DNA from: Cupriavidus neocaledonicus
GTDB lineage: Bacteria; Pseudomonadota; Gammaproteobacteria; Burkholderiales; Burkholderiaceae
Length of the DNA stretch: 64,000 nt
Direction: 5' to 3'
NCBI RefSeq assembly: GCF_000372525.1
Contig: NZ_AQUR01000097.1
Coordinates: forward strand, 62,001-126,000
Numbering within the stretch: the first letter of the stretch is position 1; every line of letters starts with the position of its first letter. Both the position numbers and the translations under genes were made by a program. This document shows, piece by piece, positions 32,997 to 41,729 of the stretch. The notes below the pieces were generated by a model. It saw only the letters and a program-made list of their open reading frames with translations, was not told the origin of the DNA and searched no databases.

Positions 32997-34418
32997 ATGA
33001 AAGCCTTTTCCAGCATCCCGCTGCTGCTGGCGCTGGGCGCCGCCAGCCTGGCCGGCGCTGCCCGCGCCGAAACCATCCGCGTCGCCATCGGTACGCAGGA
33101 CACCACCATCAACTGCGCCACCGGCGGCCTGCTGATCCGCGAACTGAAGCTGCTCGACAAATACCTGCCGCGCACCGGCAAGTACAAGGACGTCAGCTAC
33201 GACGTGCAATGGAAGAACTTCACCTCCGGCCCGCCGCTGACCAACGAGATGGTGGCCGACAAGCTCGATCTCGGCGTGATGGCGGATTTTCCCGGCTCGC
33301 TCAACGCCGCGGCGTTCCAGAAGGCCGGCAAGAAGAGCCTGTTTATCGCGCCGCTGTCAGGCAACGCGATCGGCACCGGCAACGGCATCGTGGTGCCCGC
33401 CGATTCCCCGGTCCAGTCGCTGGCGGAGCTCAAGGGCAAGACCATCTCGGTGCCGTTCGGCTCGACCGCGCACGGCATGCTGCTGCGCGCGATAAAGCGC
33501 CAGGGCTGGGACCCGGACAAGGACGTGACGCTGGTGTCGCAGTCGCCCGAGGTCGGCGGCTCGGCACTGCAGGCGCACAAGGTGGATGGCCATGCCAACT
33601 TCGTGCCGTTCCCCGAGTTGTTCGCGTTCCGCGGCTTTGCGCGCAAGATCTATGACGGCTCCCAGGCCGAGGCGCCCACCTTCCACGGCGCGCTGGTGAG
33701 CGCGGAGTATGCGCACAAGTATCCGGAGATCGTGGTGGCCTATCTGCGCGCCGCCATCGAGGCCGACCGCCTGATGGCGGCGGAGCCCGAGAAATACAGC
33801 GAACTGATTGCCAGGGTGACCGGCATCGACGCCGAGGTGGACTACCTGTTCCATGGCCCGCTCGGCCTGCAGAACCGCGACTACACCTGGAAGCCGGAGT
33901 ACCGGCAGGCGCTGCAGACCTCGATCGAAACGCTGAAGCTGCTCAAGCGTACCGATGCCGACCTGAGCGCCGACGCCGTGATCGACGACCGCTACATCCG
34001 CGAAGCGTTCCGGCTTGAAGGCCTGGACTATGAGGCGCGCCTGAAGTCCTACGACAAGCAGCCGCTCGCGGCCCGGGACGCGGACAGCGGCAAGCCCATC
34101 GCCGAGCCCAGGCTGGCCGCGCAGCTGTGGCTGCGGGGCGAGCCCACGGTGCGCGCCTATGCCTCGCCGGCGGCAGCGTTCGCCGCGCTCAGGCAGGCGG
34201 CGAAGGCGGGCAAGCCGGCGCGCGTGGTGTATGTGCATGACCGCAATACCGGCCTGAAGCTGCTGGCCAACAAGGCGTGGTATGTGCAGGACGGCAAGGG
34301 ACAGGTCAGCGCCTTCCTGCTCAAGGGCTCCGCCGACGGCTGGGCCAGGGCCAATGGCGGCAAGGTGCGCGACTTCGCCGCAGTCAGCGGCGCGGCCGTC
34401 GCCGTGGCCAGCAACTGA
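32997..34418 (+). CDS. ABC substrate-binding protein fused to a C-terminal NosL-like domain
   Basis: 473 residues, about 130 longer than usual SsuA-type proteins. Signal peptide 1-24 (cleavage after ARA). Residues 25-350 are an NMT1/SsuA-like binding domain (LDLGVMADFPGSLNAAAFQK, then VQSLAELKGKTISVPFGSTA). Residues about 375-465 resemble the end of NosL: AQLWLRGEPTVRAYAS, ARVVYVHDRNTG, KAWYVQDG and ARANGGKVRDF follow NosL order. The Cys/Met copper site of NosL is not seen. Such a fusion is unfamiliar to me; the extra domain may sense or hold a ligand or metal. Followed 16 bases later by the permease gene. Confidence 0.8.
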   Translation: MKAFSSIPLLLALGAASLAGAARAETIRVAIGTQDTTINCATGGLLIRELKLLDKYLPRTGKYKDVSYDVQWKNFTSGPPLTNEMVADKLDLGVMADFPGSLNAAAFQKAGKKSLFIAPLSGNAIGTGNGIVVPADSPVQSLAELKGKTISVPFGSTAHGMLLRAIKRQGWDPDKDVTLVSQSPEVGGSALQAHKVDGHANFVPFPELFAFRGFARKIYDGSQAEAPTFHGALVSAEYAHKYPEIVVAYLRAAIEADRLMAAEPEKYSELIARVTGIDAEVDYLFHGPLGLQNRDYTWKPEYRQALQTSIETLKLLKRTDADLSADAVIDDRYIREAFRLEGLDYEARLKSYDKQPLAARDADSGKPIAEPRLAAQLWLRGEPTVRAYASPAAAFAALRQAAKAGKPARVVYVHDRNTGLKLLANKAWYVQDGKGQVSAFLLKGSADGWARANGGKVRDFAAVSGAAVAVASN

Positions 34419-34434
34419 TACCCGGAGCGCGACG

Positions 34435-35280
34435 ATGAGCGCAATCACGCTTGAAGCCGGGCCGCCCCCGGTGGCGCCGGCGATGGCCGGCGCGGCACGC
34501 GCCCGGCTGGCGCGCTGGCTGGTGCGCCTGGCCGCGCTGGCGAGCTGCATCGTGCTGTGGCAGCTGGCTTCGTCGCAGCGGGCCCACCTTGGCCTCGTTA
34601 CCTTCGCCAACGTGCCCGCGCCCAGCGAGGTGGTGCCGGCGGCCTGGCAGCTGTTGCAGTCGCCCAAGCTGGTGCTGCACCTGGGCAACAGCCTCTACCG
34701 CGTGTTTGCCGGCTTCGGCGCGGCGGCCGCGGCAGGCATCGTGCTCGGCATGGCCATCGGCCGCTCGCGCTGGCTGGAAGACCTGCTGCTACCGCCGCTT
34801 GAGGTGCTTCGCCCGATTCCCGGCGTGGCGTGGATTCCGCTGGCAATCCTGATGTTCCCTTCTTCGGAACTGAGCATGATCTTCATCACCTTTATCGGGG
34901 CGCTGTTCCCGATCCTGCTCAATACCATCCACGGCGTGGAACGCACCGATCCGCGGCTGATCGCCACGGCGCGCAGCCTGGGTGCGCGCCGCTGGACCGT
35001 CTTCCCCGAAGTGCTGTTGCCTGCCGCCCTGCCCAGCATCGTCACGGGCCTGGCGATCGGCATGGGCACGTCCTGGTTCTGCCTGGTCACTGCCGAGATG
35101 ATCGCGGGACAGTACGGCATCGGCTACTACACGTGGGAAGCCTACAACCTGCAGAACTATGCGGATATCGTGGTCGGCATGCTGCTCATCGGCGCCTTCG
35201 GCATGGGCAGCAGCGCGCTGATCAAGCGCACCGGCGCGTGGCTGATGCCATGGACCCGCCTGCAGCAGGAGCGCGCATGA
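34435..35280 (+). CDS. ABC transporter permease, sulfonate/nitrate type
   Basis: 281 residues with about six helices; the first is near LVRLAALASCIVLWQLASS. The ATPase-docking loop is LIATARSLGARRWTVFPEVL and GMGTSWFCLVTAEMI follows. The ATG has CCCGGAG upstream. The stop overlaps the ATPase start by 4 bases (ATGA). Confidence 0.87.
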   Translation: MSAITLEAGPPPVAPAMAGAARARLARWLVRLAALASCIVLWQLASSQRAHLGLVTFANVPAPSEVVPAAWQLLQSPKLVLHLGNSLYRVFAGFGAAAAAGIVLGMAIGRSRWLEDLLLPPLEVLRPIPGVAWIPLAILMFPSSELSMIFITFIGALFPILLNTIHGVERTDPRLIATARSLGARRWTVFPEVLLPAALPSIVTGLAIGMGTSWFCLVTAEMIAGQYGIGYYTWEAYNLQNYADIVVGMLLIGAFGMGSSALIKRTGAWLMPWTRLQQERA

Positions 35281-36083
35281 GCAGCCCGCCGATCCGCGCG
35301 GGCCAACTGCAGGTGCGCGGCCTGGATGTGGCGCTGGGCCAGGGCGAGACCGGCTTTACCGCCGTCCAACAGCTTTCCATCGACATTCCCGCCGGGCAGT
35401 TCGTCTGCATCCTGGGCCCATCGGGCTGCGGCAAGTCCACGCTGCTGGGCGCCATCGCCGGCCACTTGCGGCCGGCGGCGGGCGAGATCCTGCTCGACGG
35501 GGCGCTGGTGCGAGGCCCCGCGCCGGAGCGCGGGCTGGTATTCCAGCAGCACTCGCTGTTCCCATGGAAGCGCGTGCTCGACAACGTCGGCTTCGGCCTG
35601 AAGATGCGGGGCATGCCCGCCGCCGAGCGCAGACGCGAGGCGCAGGCCCTGCTGGATCTGGTCGGCCTGGGCAGCTTCGCGCAGCGCTATCCCGCCCAGC
35701 TCTCCGGCGGCATGCAGCAGCGCGTGGAGATCGCGCGCGTGCTGATCAACCGGCCGCGCGTGCTGCTGATGGACGAGCCCTTCGGCGCGCTCGACGCGCA
35801 GACCCGCGCCCATATGCAGGCGCTGCTGCTCGACGTCTGGACGCAGATGCGCACCACCGTGGTCTTTGTCACCCATGACATCGACGAGGCGCTGTTCCTG
35901 GCCGACCGCGTGCTGGTGATGTCTCAGCGGCCCGGACGCATCCTGGAGGATATCGCCGTCCCCTTCGAGCGGCCGCGCCGCGCCGAACGGATGACCGATG
36001 ACGATTTCATCCGGCTCAAGCGCCGCTGCCGCGGCCTGCTGCATCACCACGCCGACGCCGGCGCACTCGCGTCTGGCGCCTGA
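35277..36083 (+). CDS. ABC transporter ATP-binding protein, sulfonate/nitrate type
   Basis: 268 residues. Walker A GPSGCGKST 47-55, Q-loop FQQHSLFPW near 89-97, signature LSGGM 142-146, Walker B LLMDEP 163-168, H-loop VTHDIDEA. Translationally coupled to the permease by an ATGA overlap. It drives the importer whose binding protein carries the NosL-like domain. Confidence 0.88.
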   Translation: MSSPPIRAGQLQVRGLDVALGQGETGFTAVQQLSIDIPAGQFVCILGPSGCGKSTLLGAIAGHLRPAAGEILLDGALVRGPAPERGLVFQQHSLFPWKRVLDNVGFGLKMRGMPAAERRREAQALLDLVGLGSFAQRYPAQLSGGMQQRVEIARVLINRPRVLLMDEPFGALDAQTRAHMQALLLDVWTQMRTTVVFVTHDIDEALFLADRVLVMSQRPGRILEDIAVPFERPRRAERMTDDDFIRLKRRCRGLLHHHADAGALASGA

Positions 36084-36109
36084 CTCCCATATCGACCCGG
36101 CTGAAATCC

Positions 36110-37108
36110 ATGTCACACGCTTGCGTCTTGCCTGACCGTTCCCTGTCGGAACCCGATCCCGCCATCGCCGTACTGGCGCTGCGCCTCTCCGACCCCGACC
36201 CCGCCGTGCGCCGCGTGGCGGTGCTGCAACTGGCCGACCTGGAAGACGAAGACGGCGTGCCGCTGCTGCTGCAACGGCTGCAATCCGACCCGGCGCAGGC
36301 CGTGCGCGCCGAGGCCGCGCGCACGCTGGCCAGCTGGGAGCGGCATGCGGTGGTGCAGGCCCTGGCCACGACCCTGGCCGATCCGGTCCGCGAGGTCGCG
36401 CAAGCCGCTGCGCAAGCGCTGTCAGAACTGAAAGACCCGGCTTCCGGCGCCGCCCTGCTGCCCTGGGTCACGCACGCCGACCCCTTTGTGCGGGCCTGCG
36501 CCTGGCGCGGCCTGCGCGAACTGCGCCATGCGGCCGGGTTCGATGCGGCCATGGCGGCCCTGTCCGACACCGCCGCGCCGGTGCGGCGCGAAGCCGTGGC
36601 CGTGCTGGGCTGGCTCAGGCGCAGCGAAGCCCTGCCTGCGCTGGCCCGGGCCGCCACCGGCGACACCGACGCCGAAGTGCGGCGCGCCGCCGCCGGCGCG
36701 CTCGGCCTGGCCGCCGATCCGGCAGCGTGCGAGGCCTTGCTCGCGGCCTTGCGCGACGACGCCTGGCAGGTACGCGAAGAAGCCGCGCAGACGCTGGGAA
36801 AACTGAAGTTCGCCGAAGCCGTGCAGCCTCTGATCGGCGCACTGGAAGACCCCTACTGGCAGGTGCGCCTGCAGGCCGCCAGGGCGCTGGGCAAGCTGCG
36901 CGACCGCGCCGCGCTGCAGCCGCTGGCGCTGCAGCTCGGCCACGCCATCAGCAACCTGCGCAAGGAGGCCGCGCTGTCGCTCGGGAGCTTGCAGGATCCC
37001 GCAGCGCTGGCAGCCCTGAGCGCAGCGGCGCACGATGCCGATCCGGAGGTACGCAAGGCCGTGCGCATTGCGCTGGCGCAGATCGGTACACCACTTAATG
37101 CGGCGTGA
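36110..37108 (+). CDS. HEAT-repeat (PBS-lyase type) protein
   Basis: 332 residues made almost wholly of about ten 30-residue helical repeats; typical units read VREVAQAAAQALSELKDP, VREEAAQTLGKLKFAEAVQP and VRLQAARALGKLRDRAALQP. No signal peptide, so a cytosolic scaffold or a partner-binding protein. PBS-lyase HEAT proteins near Fe-S flavoproteins may help assembly or electron-partner docking, but that is a guess. It starts 26 bases after the ATPase gene and overlaps the DUF971 gene, so it belongs to the operon. Confidence 0.82.
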   Translation: MSHACVLPDRSLSEPDPAIAVLALRLSDPDPAVRRVAVLQLADLEDEDGVPLLLQRLQSDPAQAVRAEAARTLASWERHAVVQALATTLADPVREVAQAAAQALSELKDPASGAALLPWVTHADPFVRACAWRGLRELRHAAGFDAAMAALSDTAAPVRREAVAVLGWLRRSEALPALARAATGDTDAEVRRAAAGALGLAADPAACEALLAALRDDAWQVREEAAQTLGKLKFAEAVQPLIGALEDPYWQVRLQAARALGKLRDRAALQPLALQLGHAISNLRKEAALSLGSLQDPAALAALSAAAHDADPEVRKAVRIALAQIGTPLNAA

Positions 37109-37389
37109 GCATGCTGGTCCCGTCGCGGCTTGAACTGGCGCCTGCCGAAGGGGTGTTGCGCATCGACTGGCCGGATGGACGGCGCCAGTCACTCGATCAC
37201 GCACGGCTGCGCCAGGCATGCCGTTGCGCCGCGTGCCGGAGCGGGCCGGCCGGGGCGGCGGTCGGGCAGGCGCTCGACCAAGCGGTCCGCATCGTTGCGG
37301 TGCAGGACATGGGCTACGGCATCCAGCTGATCTTCAATGACGGACATGACCGCGGCATCTATCCATGGCGCTATCTCGAAACGCTTTAG
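37105..37389 (+). CDS. DUF971 (GBBH-like N-terminal) domain protein
   Basis: 94 residues. LRIDWPDGRRQSLDHARLRQ, then C39, C41 and C44 (CRCAAC), and the end FNDGHDRGIYPWRYLETL are the DUF971 pattern, a domain that binds zinc or Fe-S and is found alone near Fe-S assembly proteins or at the N-terminus of gamma-butyrobetaine hydroxylase. The GTG start overlaps the HEAT gene stop (GTGA); an ATG two codons later is the alternative. Last gene of the GntR-led operon. Confidence 0.82.
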   Translation: MSMLVPSRLELAPAEGVLRIDWPDGRRQSLDHARLRQACRCAACRSGPAGAAVGQALDQAVRIVAVQDMGYGIQLIFNDGHDRGIYPWRYLETL

Positions 37390-37434
37390 GTTGATGGGCG
37401 TGCAAGCGGCATGCAAGCGGCCGCTACCCGCTCG

Positions 37435-37695
37435 CTACCCGCCCGCCAGCGCCTGCAGGATATGCACTTCGTCGGTCTCCTGCAGCGGCGCATCCAGCCG
37501 CATCAGCTGGGTGCGGTTGACGAACACGCGGATATACGGCCGCAGCTTGCCTTGCTCGTCGACAATGCGAAAGCGCATGCCGGGAAACTGGCGGTCGAGG
37601 TCGTCAAGCAGCTCACCGATGCTGGCGCCATGGGCTTCGACATATTCGCGCTGTCCGGTGTAGGAGAAGAGCGGCGTCGCGATGCGGATCTGCAT
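37435..37695 (-). CDS. ThiS/MoaD-like sulfur-carrier-fold protein
   Basis: 86 residues, beta-grasp fold of the ThiS/MoaD family: IRIATPLFSYTGQREYVEA, LDDLDRQFPGMRFRIVD, then IRVFVNRTQLMRLD, and the diagnostic C-terminal Gly-Gly (LAGG) that is thiocarboxylated in true carriers. GGAG 6 bases upstream decides the ATG at 37695 over an upstream in-frame ATG. It follows a BNR-repeat gene by 27 bases. Together with the adjoining operon this hints at sulfur transfer, but no E1-like activating enzyme is present here. Confidence 0.82.
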   Translation of the reverse strand: MQIRIATPLFSYTGQREYVEAHGASIGELLDDLDRQFPGMRFRIVDEQGKLRPYIRVFVNRTQLMRLDAPLQETDEVHILQALAGG

Positions 37696-37722
37696 GGGTA
37701 TCTCCGGATCGGCCAATCACCA

Positions 37723-38880
37723 TCAGGCGGGGCGCGCCACGCTCACCGCGTAGATTTGCGGCAGGTTGCGCGCGATGCAGCGCCAGCTCTCGCCCTCGTC
37801 GGCGCTGGCCCAGAGTTCGCCGCCGGTGGTGCCGAAGTACACCCCCACCGGTTCGTGGCCGTCGGCTGCCATGGCCTGGCGCTTGACCGTGAACCAGCCC
37901 TGTTCGGACGGCAGGCCGCGGTCCAGGCGCTGCCACGTCTCGCCGGCATCGCGCGTGACATAGGCGGCCGGATGGCCGCCCGGGCTGACGCGCGGCCAGA
38001 CATCGCTGCCGTCCATCGGGAACACCCACACCGTGCGCGGGTCGCGGCGGTGGGCAACGATCGGAAAGCCGATATCCCCTACGTCGGCCGGCATGGCTGC
38101 GCCAATGCGCTGCCACACCCCTTCGCGGCGGTCCATGCGGTAGATGCCGCAGTGGTTCTGCTGGTAGAGGATGTCGGGATCGGCGGGATGCTGCAGGACG
38201 CAGTGCGGGTCCTGCCCGTATTCCGGATTGGGATCAGGCAGGAAGTTGGCAAGGCTGCCGCGGTTCAGCGGCTTCCAGTCGGCGCCGGCGTCGGTGCTCT
38301 CGAACACGCCGCCGCTGGACATGCCGATATACAGGTGGCGCGCATCGCGCGGATCGACCAGCACGGAATGCAGCTTGGGGCCGTCGGGGGTGCCGTCCTG
38401 CTCGCCGCCGGTCCAGGCGCGCCACATCGGGTGGTCGTTGAAGCCCGACACCGGCTCCCAGGTCGCGCCATGGTCGGCGCTGCGGAACAGGCCCTGTGGC
38501 GAGGTGCCGGCGTACCAGGTGCCGGGCTCGCTGGCATGGCCGGGAGTGAGCCAGAACACATGGTCGACGACGCGGCCGGTCTCGCCCTCCGGCACCTTGG
38601 CGAAGGCGGGCGGGCGCGCCGCCTCGGTCCAGTTGCGGCCGGCGTCGGTGGAGCGGAACACGGTCGGGCCGAGGTGGCCGGTGCGCGCCGCCATCAGCAG
38701 GCGCGACGGCTCGCGCGGGTCCTGCACGATATGGTGGATGGTATGGCCGAGGAAGGTCGGGCCCTCGATCTGCCAGTCGCGGCGCGCGGCGTCGCTGGTC
38801 AGGAACCAGGCGCCCTTGGTGGTGGCCACCAGCAGGCGGAGCGGGCCGGTATCCGTTTCGGGCATGGGGGAAGTCGTCAT
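37723..38880 (-). CDS. BNR/sialidase-like beta-propeller protein
   Basis: 385 residues without a signal peptide. Several Asp-box units (S-x-D-x-G-x-x-W) are visible: STDAGRNW, SADHGATW, STDAGADW, TRDAGETW and SADEGESW, giving a WD40/YVTN/BNR-like propeller. Catalytic residues of sialidases are not evident, so it is more likely a binding or structural propeller. It is cotranscribed with the ThiS/MoaD-like gene and convergent to the flavoprotein operon. Confidence 0.8.
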   Translation of the reverse strand: MTTSPMPETDTGPLRLLVATTKGAWFLTSDAARRDWQIEGPTFLGHTIHHIVQDPREPSRLLMAARTGHLGPTVFRSTDAGRNWTEAARPPAFAKVPEGETGRVVDHVFWLTPGHASEPGTWYAGTSPQGLFRSADHGATWEPVSGFNDHPMWRAWTGGEQDGTPDGPKLHSVLVDPRDARHLYIGMSSGGVFESTDAGADWKPLNRGSLANFLPDPNPEYGQDPHCVLQHPADPDILYQQNHCGIYRMDRREGVWQRIGAAMPADVGDIGFPIVAHRRDPRTVWVFPMDGSDVWPRVSPGGHPAAYVTRDAGETWQRLDRGLPSEQGWFTVKRQAMAADGHEPVGVYFGTTGGELWASADEGESWRCIARNLPQIYAVSVARPA

Positions 38881-39079
38881 CTTGGCTCCTGCGAGAAGGC
38901 CGGGTGAACGATGCTTCCGAGTCTAGTACATGTAGACAGTGTTCACAATCAACCTTGACGACGGATCCGGCAAGTGCCCGTGCAGTTGCCGGCGAGCGCA
39001 CGAAGAACGGAGTTCGCCGTGGAAGCCGGCACCTTGGCTGGACCGCCTTACCGCCATACCTTTGCCATGGTGGCGCTCG

Positions 39080-39289
39080 TTACAGCCAGCGGATCGGCGC
39101 CGCCTCGCGGGCATTGGCCGCGTACAGCGTCCAGCCCTGCGCAAAGTAAGCGCGCACGCGCGCGGCCAGCGACTGGCCGCCACCCATGCGGGCGTAATAG
39201 GCGACATCGCGCGCGGGCTCGGCGGCAGCGGGGCTGGCAGTCCGGGGCTGTGCGGACTGGCGATAGAGGGTGTCGGCAAGTGCTTGCAT
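39080..39289 (-). CDS. Small hypothetical protein (69 residues)
   Basis: Reads MQALADTLYRQ, a Pro/Ala linker, then VAYYARMGGGQSLAARVRAYFAQG and a short tail ending APIRWL. The C-terminal half is an amphipathic, basic helix with aromatic residues. No signal peptide or membrane segment. AAGGA precedes the ATG by about 9 bases. The AT-richer DNA upstream (39300-39420) would hold its promoter. Family not recognised. Confidence 0.5.
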   Translation of the reverse strand: MQALADTLYRQSAQPRTASPAAAEPARDVAYYARMGGGQSLAARVRAYFAQGWTLYAANAREAAPIRWL

Positions 39290-39757
39290 GGCGATTTTTC
39301 CTTTCCGGTTTGGAAATTGGTTTTGGTGTCTCGGGAAGCACACCAGGCCGGGATTTGGCCCGGGTTCTCGCGTAACTCAGGGTTATCCCTAGTATAGAGA
39401 AGTCGACCACTGGGGATCCGGGTCATTCCCTATAGGCCGTATATGCATCGCCTGATAATGGCAGCCGCCGCAAACGCCACCTGAAGCGGCTCCGCGACTC
39501 TGAGATGATCCGGAGTCACATTCGATATTCTCCCTCGCACATGCCGCGCATTGAGCGCCGGTGATGATGGCCGGCCCCGCCTCACCTAGCCTTCAGCCTT
39601 GCCCGGATCACGCCCGCAGAAGGCACCGACAAGCGGCACACCGATAACAGCGGGGTTGGCCAGGATTCCGCCTCCAGCCCAGACCAGAAACACGTGAGAC
39701 CGCCTGACGACGTTCCGCACGACGGACGTTGCAGCGCCCGCAAGGAGACAGCTCATC
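39290..39757. other. Intergenic stretch between a small hypothetical gene and a purine permease gene
   Basis: 468 bases without a convincing gene. It should hold divergent promoters. Visible features: locally AT-richer sequence near 39375-39450, and an inverted repeat GACTC (39496-39500) with GAGTC (39513-39517). I looked for purine and ykkC/guanidine riboswitch signatures before the permease and did not recognise one. AAGGAGAC before the ATG at 39758 is a strong ribosome site. Confidence 0.4.
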
Positions 39758-41170
39758 ATGATCGAACAACCCTATCCGTCGTCCGCGGCGGAGGCCGATC
39801 CCGCACGCCCGCAAGCCCACCAAGCCCCCCATGTCCCGCAAGTCAAAGGCCGGCTCGATGCCTTCTTCGAGATCACCGCGCGCGGCAGCACCCAGCGCCA
39901 GGAAGTGGTGGCCGGGGTCACCACCTTCATGGCGATGGTCTACGCCGTCTTTGTCGTGCCGGGCATGCTGGGCAAGGCCGGCTTCGACACCAGCGCGGTC
40001 TTTGTCGCGGTGTGCCTGACCACGGCCTTCGGCTCGCTGCTGATGGGCCTGTGGGCCAAGCTGCCGATCGCCATCGGCTGCGCCATCTCGCTGACCGCGT
40101 TCATGGCCTTCGGCCTGGTGCTGGGGCAGGGCCTGTCGCCGGCGGTCGCGCTCGGCGCGGTGTTCCTGATGGGCCTGATCTTCACCGCGATCTCGGTCAC
40201 CGGCGTGCGCAGCTGGATCCTGCGCAACCTGCCGGCCGGCGTGGCGCACGGCACCGGCATCGGCATCGGCCTGTTCCTGCTGCTGATCGCCTCGAATGAA
40301 GTCGGCCTGGTGGTCAAGAACACGCATGCCGGCCTGCCGGTGGCGCTGGGCAAGATCACCTCGTTCCCGGTGGTGATGTCGGTGCTGGGCCTGGCCGCGA
40401 TCTTCGGGCTCGAGCGCCGCAAGGTGCCGGGCGGGATCCTGCTGGTGATCATCGCCATCTCGGCGCTGGGCCTGGCCTTCGATCCGGCGGTGAAGTTCAC
40501 CGGCGTGTTCGCGCTGCCGTCGCTGAGCGCACCGGGCCACGAGTCGCTGATCGGCGCCATGGACGTACGTGGCGCGCTGACGGCCGCGGTGCTGCCGAGC
40601 GTGCTGGCGCTGGTGATGACCGCGGTGTTCGACGCCACCGGCACCATCCGCGCCGTCGCCGGGCAGGCCGGGCAGCTCAATGCCGCCGGCCATATCCACA
40701 ACGGCGGGCGCGCGCTGACCGCGGACTCGGTCAGCTCGATCTTCTCGGGCATGTTCGGCGGCGCCCCGGCCGCGGCCTATATCGAGTCGACCGTCGGCGT
40801 CGCCGCCGGCGCCAAGACCGGCCTGACCGCGGTGGTGGTGGGCCTGCTGTTCGTGGCGGTGATGTTCTTCTCGCCGCTGGCCGCGCTGGTGCCGTCGTAC
40901 GCCACCGCGCCCGCGCTGATGTACGTCGGCCTGCTGATGCTGTCGAGCGTCAGCCGCCTGCACATGGACGACCTGGTCGATGCACTGGCCGGCCTGGTCT
41001 GCGCCGTGTTCATCGTGCTGACCTGCAATATCGTCACCGGCATCATGCTCGGCTTCTGCACCCTGGTGGTGGGCCGCATCGTGGCCGGCGAATGGCGCAA
41101 GCTCAATCTCGGTACCGTGGCGATCGCGGTGGTGCTGGCGGCGTTCTACGCCGGCGGCTGGGCGATCTGA
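39758..41170 (+). CDS. NCS2-family purine permease (AzgA/AdeP-like)
   Basis: 470 residues, about 12-14 helices. Signatures of the AzgA-like COG2252 group are [25 protein letters not shown] near residue 48, the [20 protein letters not shown] segment, [10 protein letters not shown], and [20 protein letters not shown]. These proton symporters take up adenine, hypoxanthine or guanine. A 30-residue hydrophilic N-terminus precedes the membrane part. A hairpin and a strong terminator follow the stop codon. Confidence 0.88.
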   Translation: MIEQPYPSSAAEADPARPQAHQAPHVPQVKGRLDAFFEITARGSTQRQEVVAGVTTFMAMVYAVFVVPGMLGKAGFDTSAVFVAVCLTTAFGSLLMGLWAKLPIAIGCAISLTAFMAFGLVLGQGLSPAVALGAVFLMGLIFTAISVTGVRSWILRNLPAGVAHGTGIGIGLFLLLIASNEVGLVVKNTHAGLPVALGKITSFPVVMSVLGLAAIFGLERRKVPGGILLVIIAISALGLAFDPAVKFTGVFALPSLSAPGHESLIGAMDVRGALTAAVLPSVLALVMTAVFDATGTIRAVAGQAGQLNAAGHIHNGGRALTADSVSSIFSGMFGGAPAAAYIESTVGVAAGAKTGLTAVVVGLLFVAVMFFSPLAALVPSYATAPALMYVGLLMLSSVSRLHMDDLVDALAGLVCAVFIVLTCNIVTGIMLGFCTLVVGRIVAGEWRKLNLGTVAIAVVLAAFYAGGWAI

Positions 41171-41188
41171 CGCCACCCTTGCCTCACC

Positions 41189-41212
41189 GCGTCCCGGGTG
41201 ATGCCGGGACGC
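41189..41212 (+). terminator. Hairpin downstream of the purine permease gene
   Basis: GCGTCCCGG (41189-41197), a 6-base loop, and CCGGGACGC (41204-41212): a perfect 9-bp stem without a T tract. It may protect the 3' end or pause RNA polymerase ahead of the terminator at 41256-41292. Confidence 0.5.
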
Positions 41213-41255
41213 TGACAACCAGATGTCTCCTCCACCGCGATCCAGGTGGATTTCA

Positions 41256-41292
41256 AGCCCGGGCTTCCTGCTTTCCCGGGCTGTTTTTTTTT
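41256..41292 (+). terminator. Rho-independent terminator
   Basis: AGCCCGGG (41256-41263), an 11-base loop, CCCGGGCT (41275-41282) and G followed by nine T (41284-41292). The clearest intrinsic terminator in the window; it ends the purine permease transcript shortly before a convergent gene. Confidence 0.92.
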
Positions 41293-41318
41293 GGTCCTGG
41301 TCCGGCGCGATGGCGCGT

Positions 41319-41729
41319 TCACTGCGACGCCTGCATTGCCGCCATATCCATATACACCAGTTCCCAGACATGGCCGTCCAGGTCCTGGAAGCCATGGCCA
41401 TACATAAAGCCCAGGTCCATTGGCGGCTTGTAGGTATTGCCGCCCGCCAGCACCGCGGCATTGACCATTTCATCGACGCGGGCCCGGGTTTCCATCGACA
41501 GGCAAACCAGCACTTCGGTGGCTTTGCGCGCATCGCAGATGTCATTGGGCGAGAAGCTGCGGAACTTGGCTTCAGTGAGCAGCATCACAAAAATGTTCTC
41601 GCCGACGATCATGCAGGTCGCGGTATCGTCGGTAAATTGCGGATTGAAGGAAAAGCCCAGCTGGGTAAAGAAGGCAATCGACTTTTGCAGGTCGCGTACG
41701 GGTAAATTGACAAAGATCTGCTGACTCAT
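41319..41729 (-). CDS. VOC-family (glyoxalase-like) protein
   Basis: 136 residues. FVNLPVRDLQKSIAFFTQLGF at the N-terminus, CMIVGENIFVMLLTEAKF, and the C-terminal GFMYGHGFQDLDGHVWELVYMD form the beta-alpha-beta-beta-beta pattern of vicinal-oxygen-chelate proteins, with His and Glu in DGHVWEL as metal ligand candidates. The group includes many uncharacterised YaeR/PhnB-like proteins, so no reaction is assigned. GGAG 6 bases before the ATG. Confidence 0.85.
   Translation of the reverse strand: MSQQIFVNLPVRDLQKSIAFFTQLGFSFNPQFTDDTATCMIVGENIFVMLLTEAKFRSFSPNDICDARKATEVLVCLSMETRARVDEMVNAAVLAGGNTYKPPMDLGFMYGHGFQDLDGHVWELVYMDMAAMQASQ

Noticed and set aside
39560-39757. Purine or guanidine riboswitch before the NCS2 permease
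   Set aside because: No conserved core of these classes was recognised; the region looks like ordinary GC-rich leader.
41256-41292. Hairpin as a mobile-element end
   Set aside because: The stem plus nine T residues directly after a gene is a standard intrinsic terminator.
39608-41545. A 645-codon minus-strand frame opposite the purine permease
   Set aside because: Repetitive Asp/His/Gln/Arg-rich translation mirrors membrane-protein codons on the other strand.
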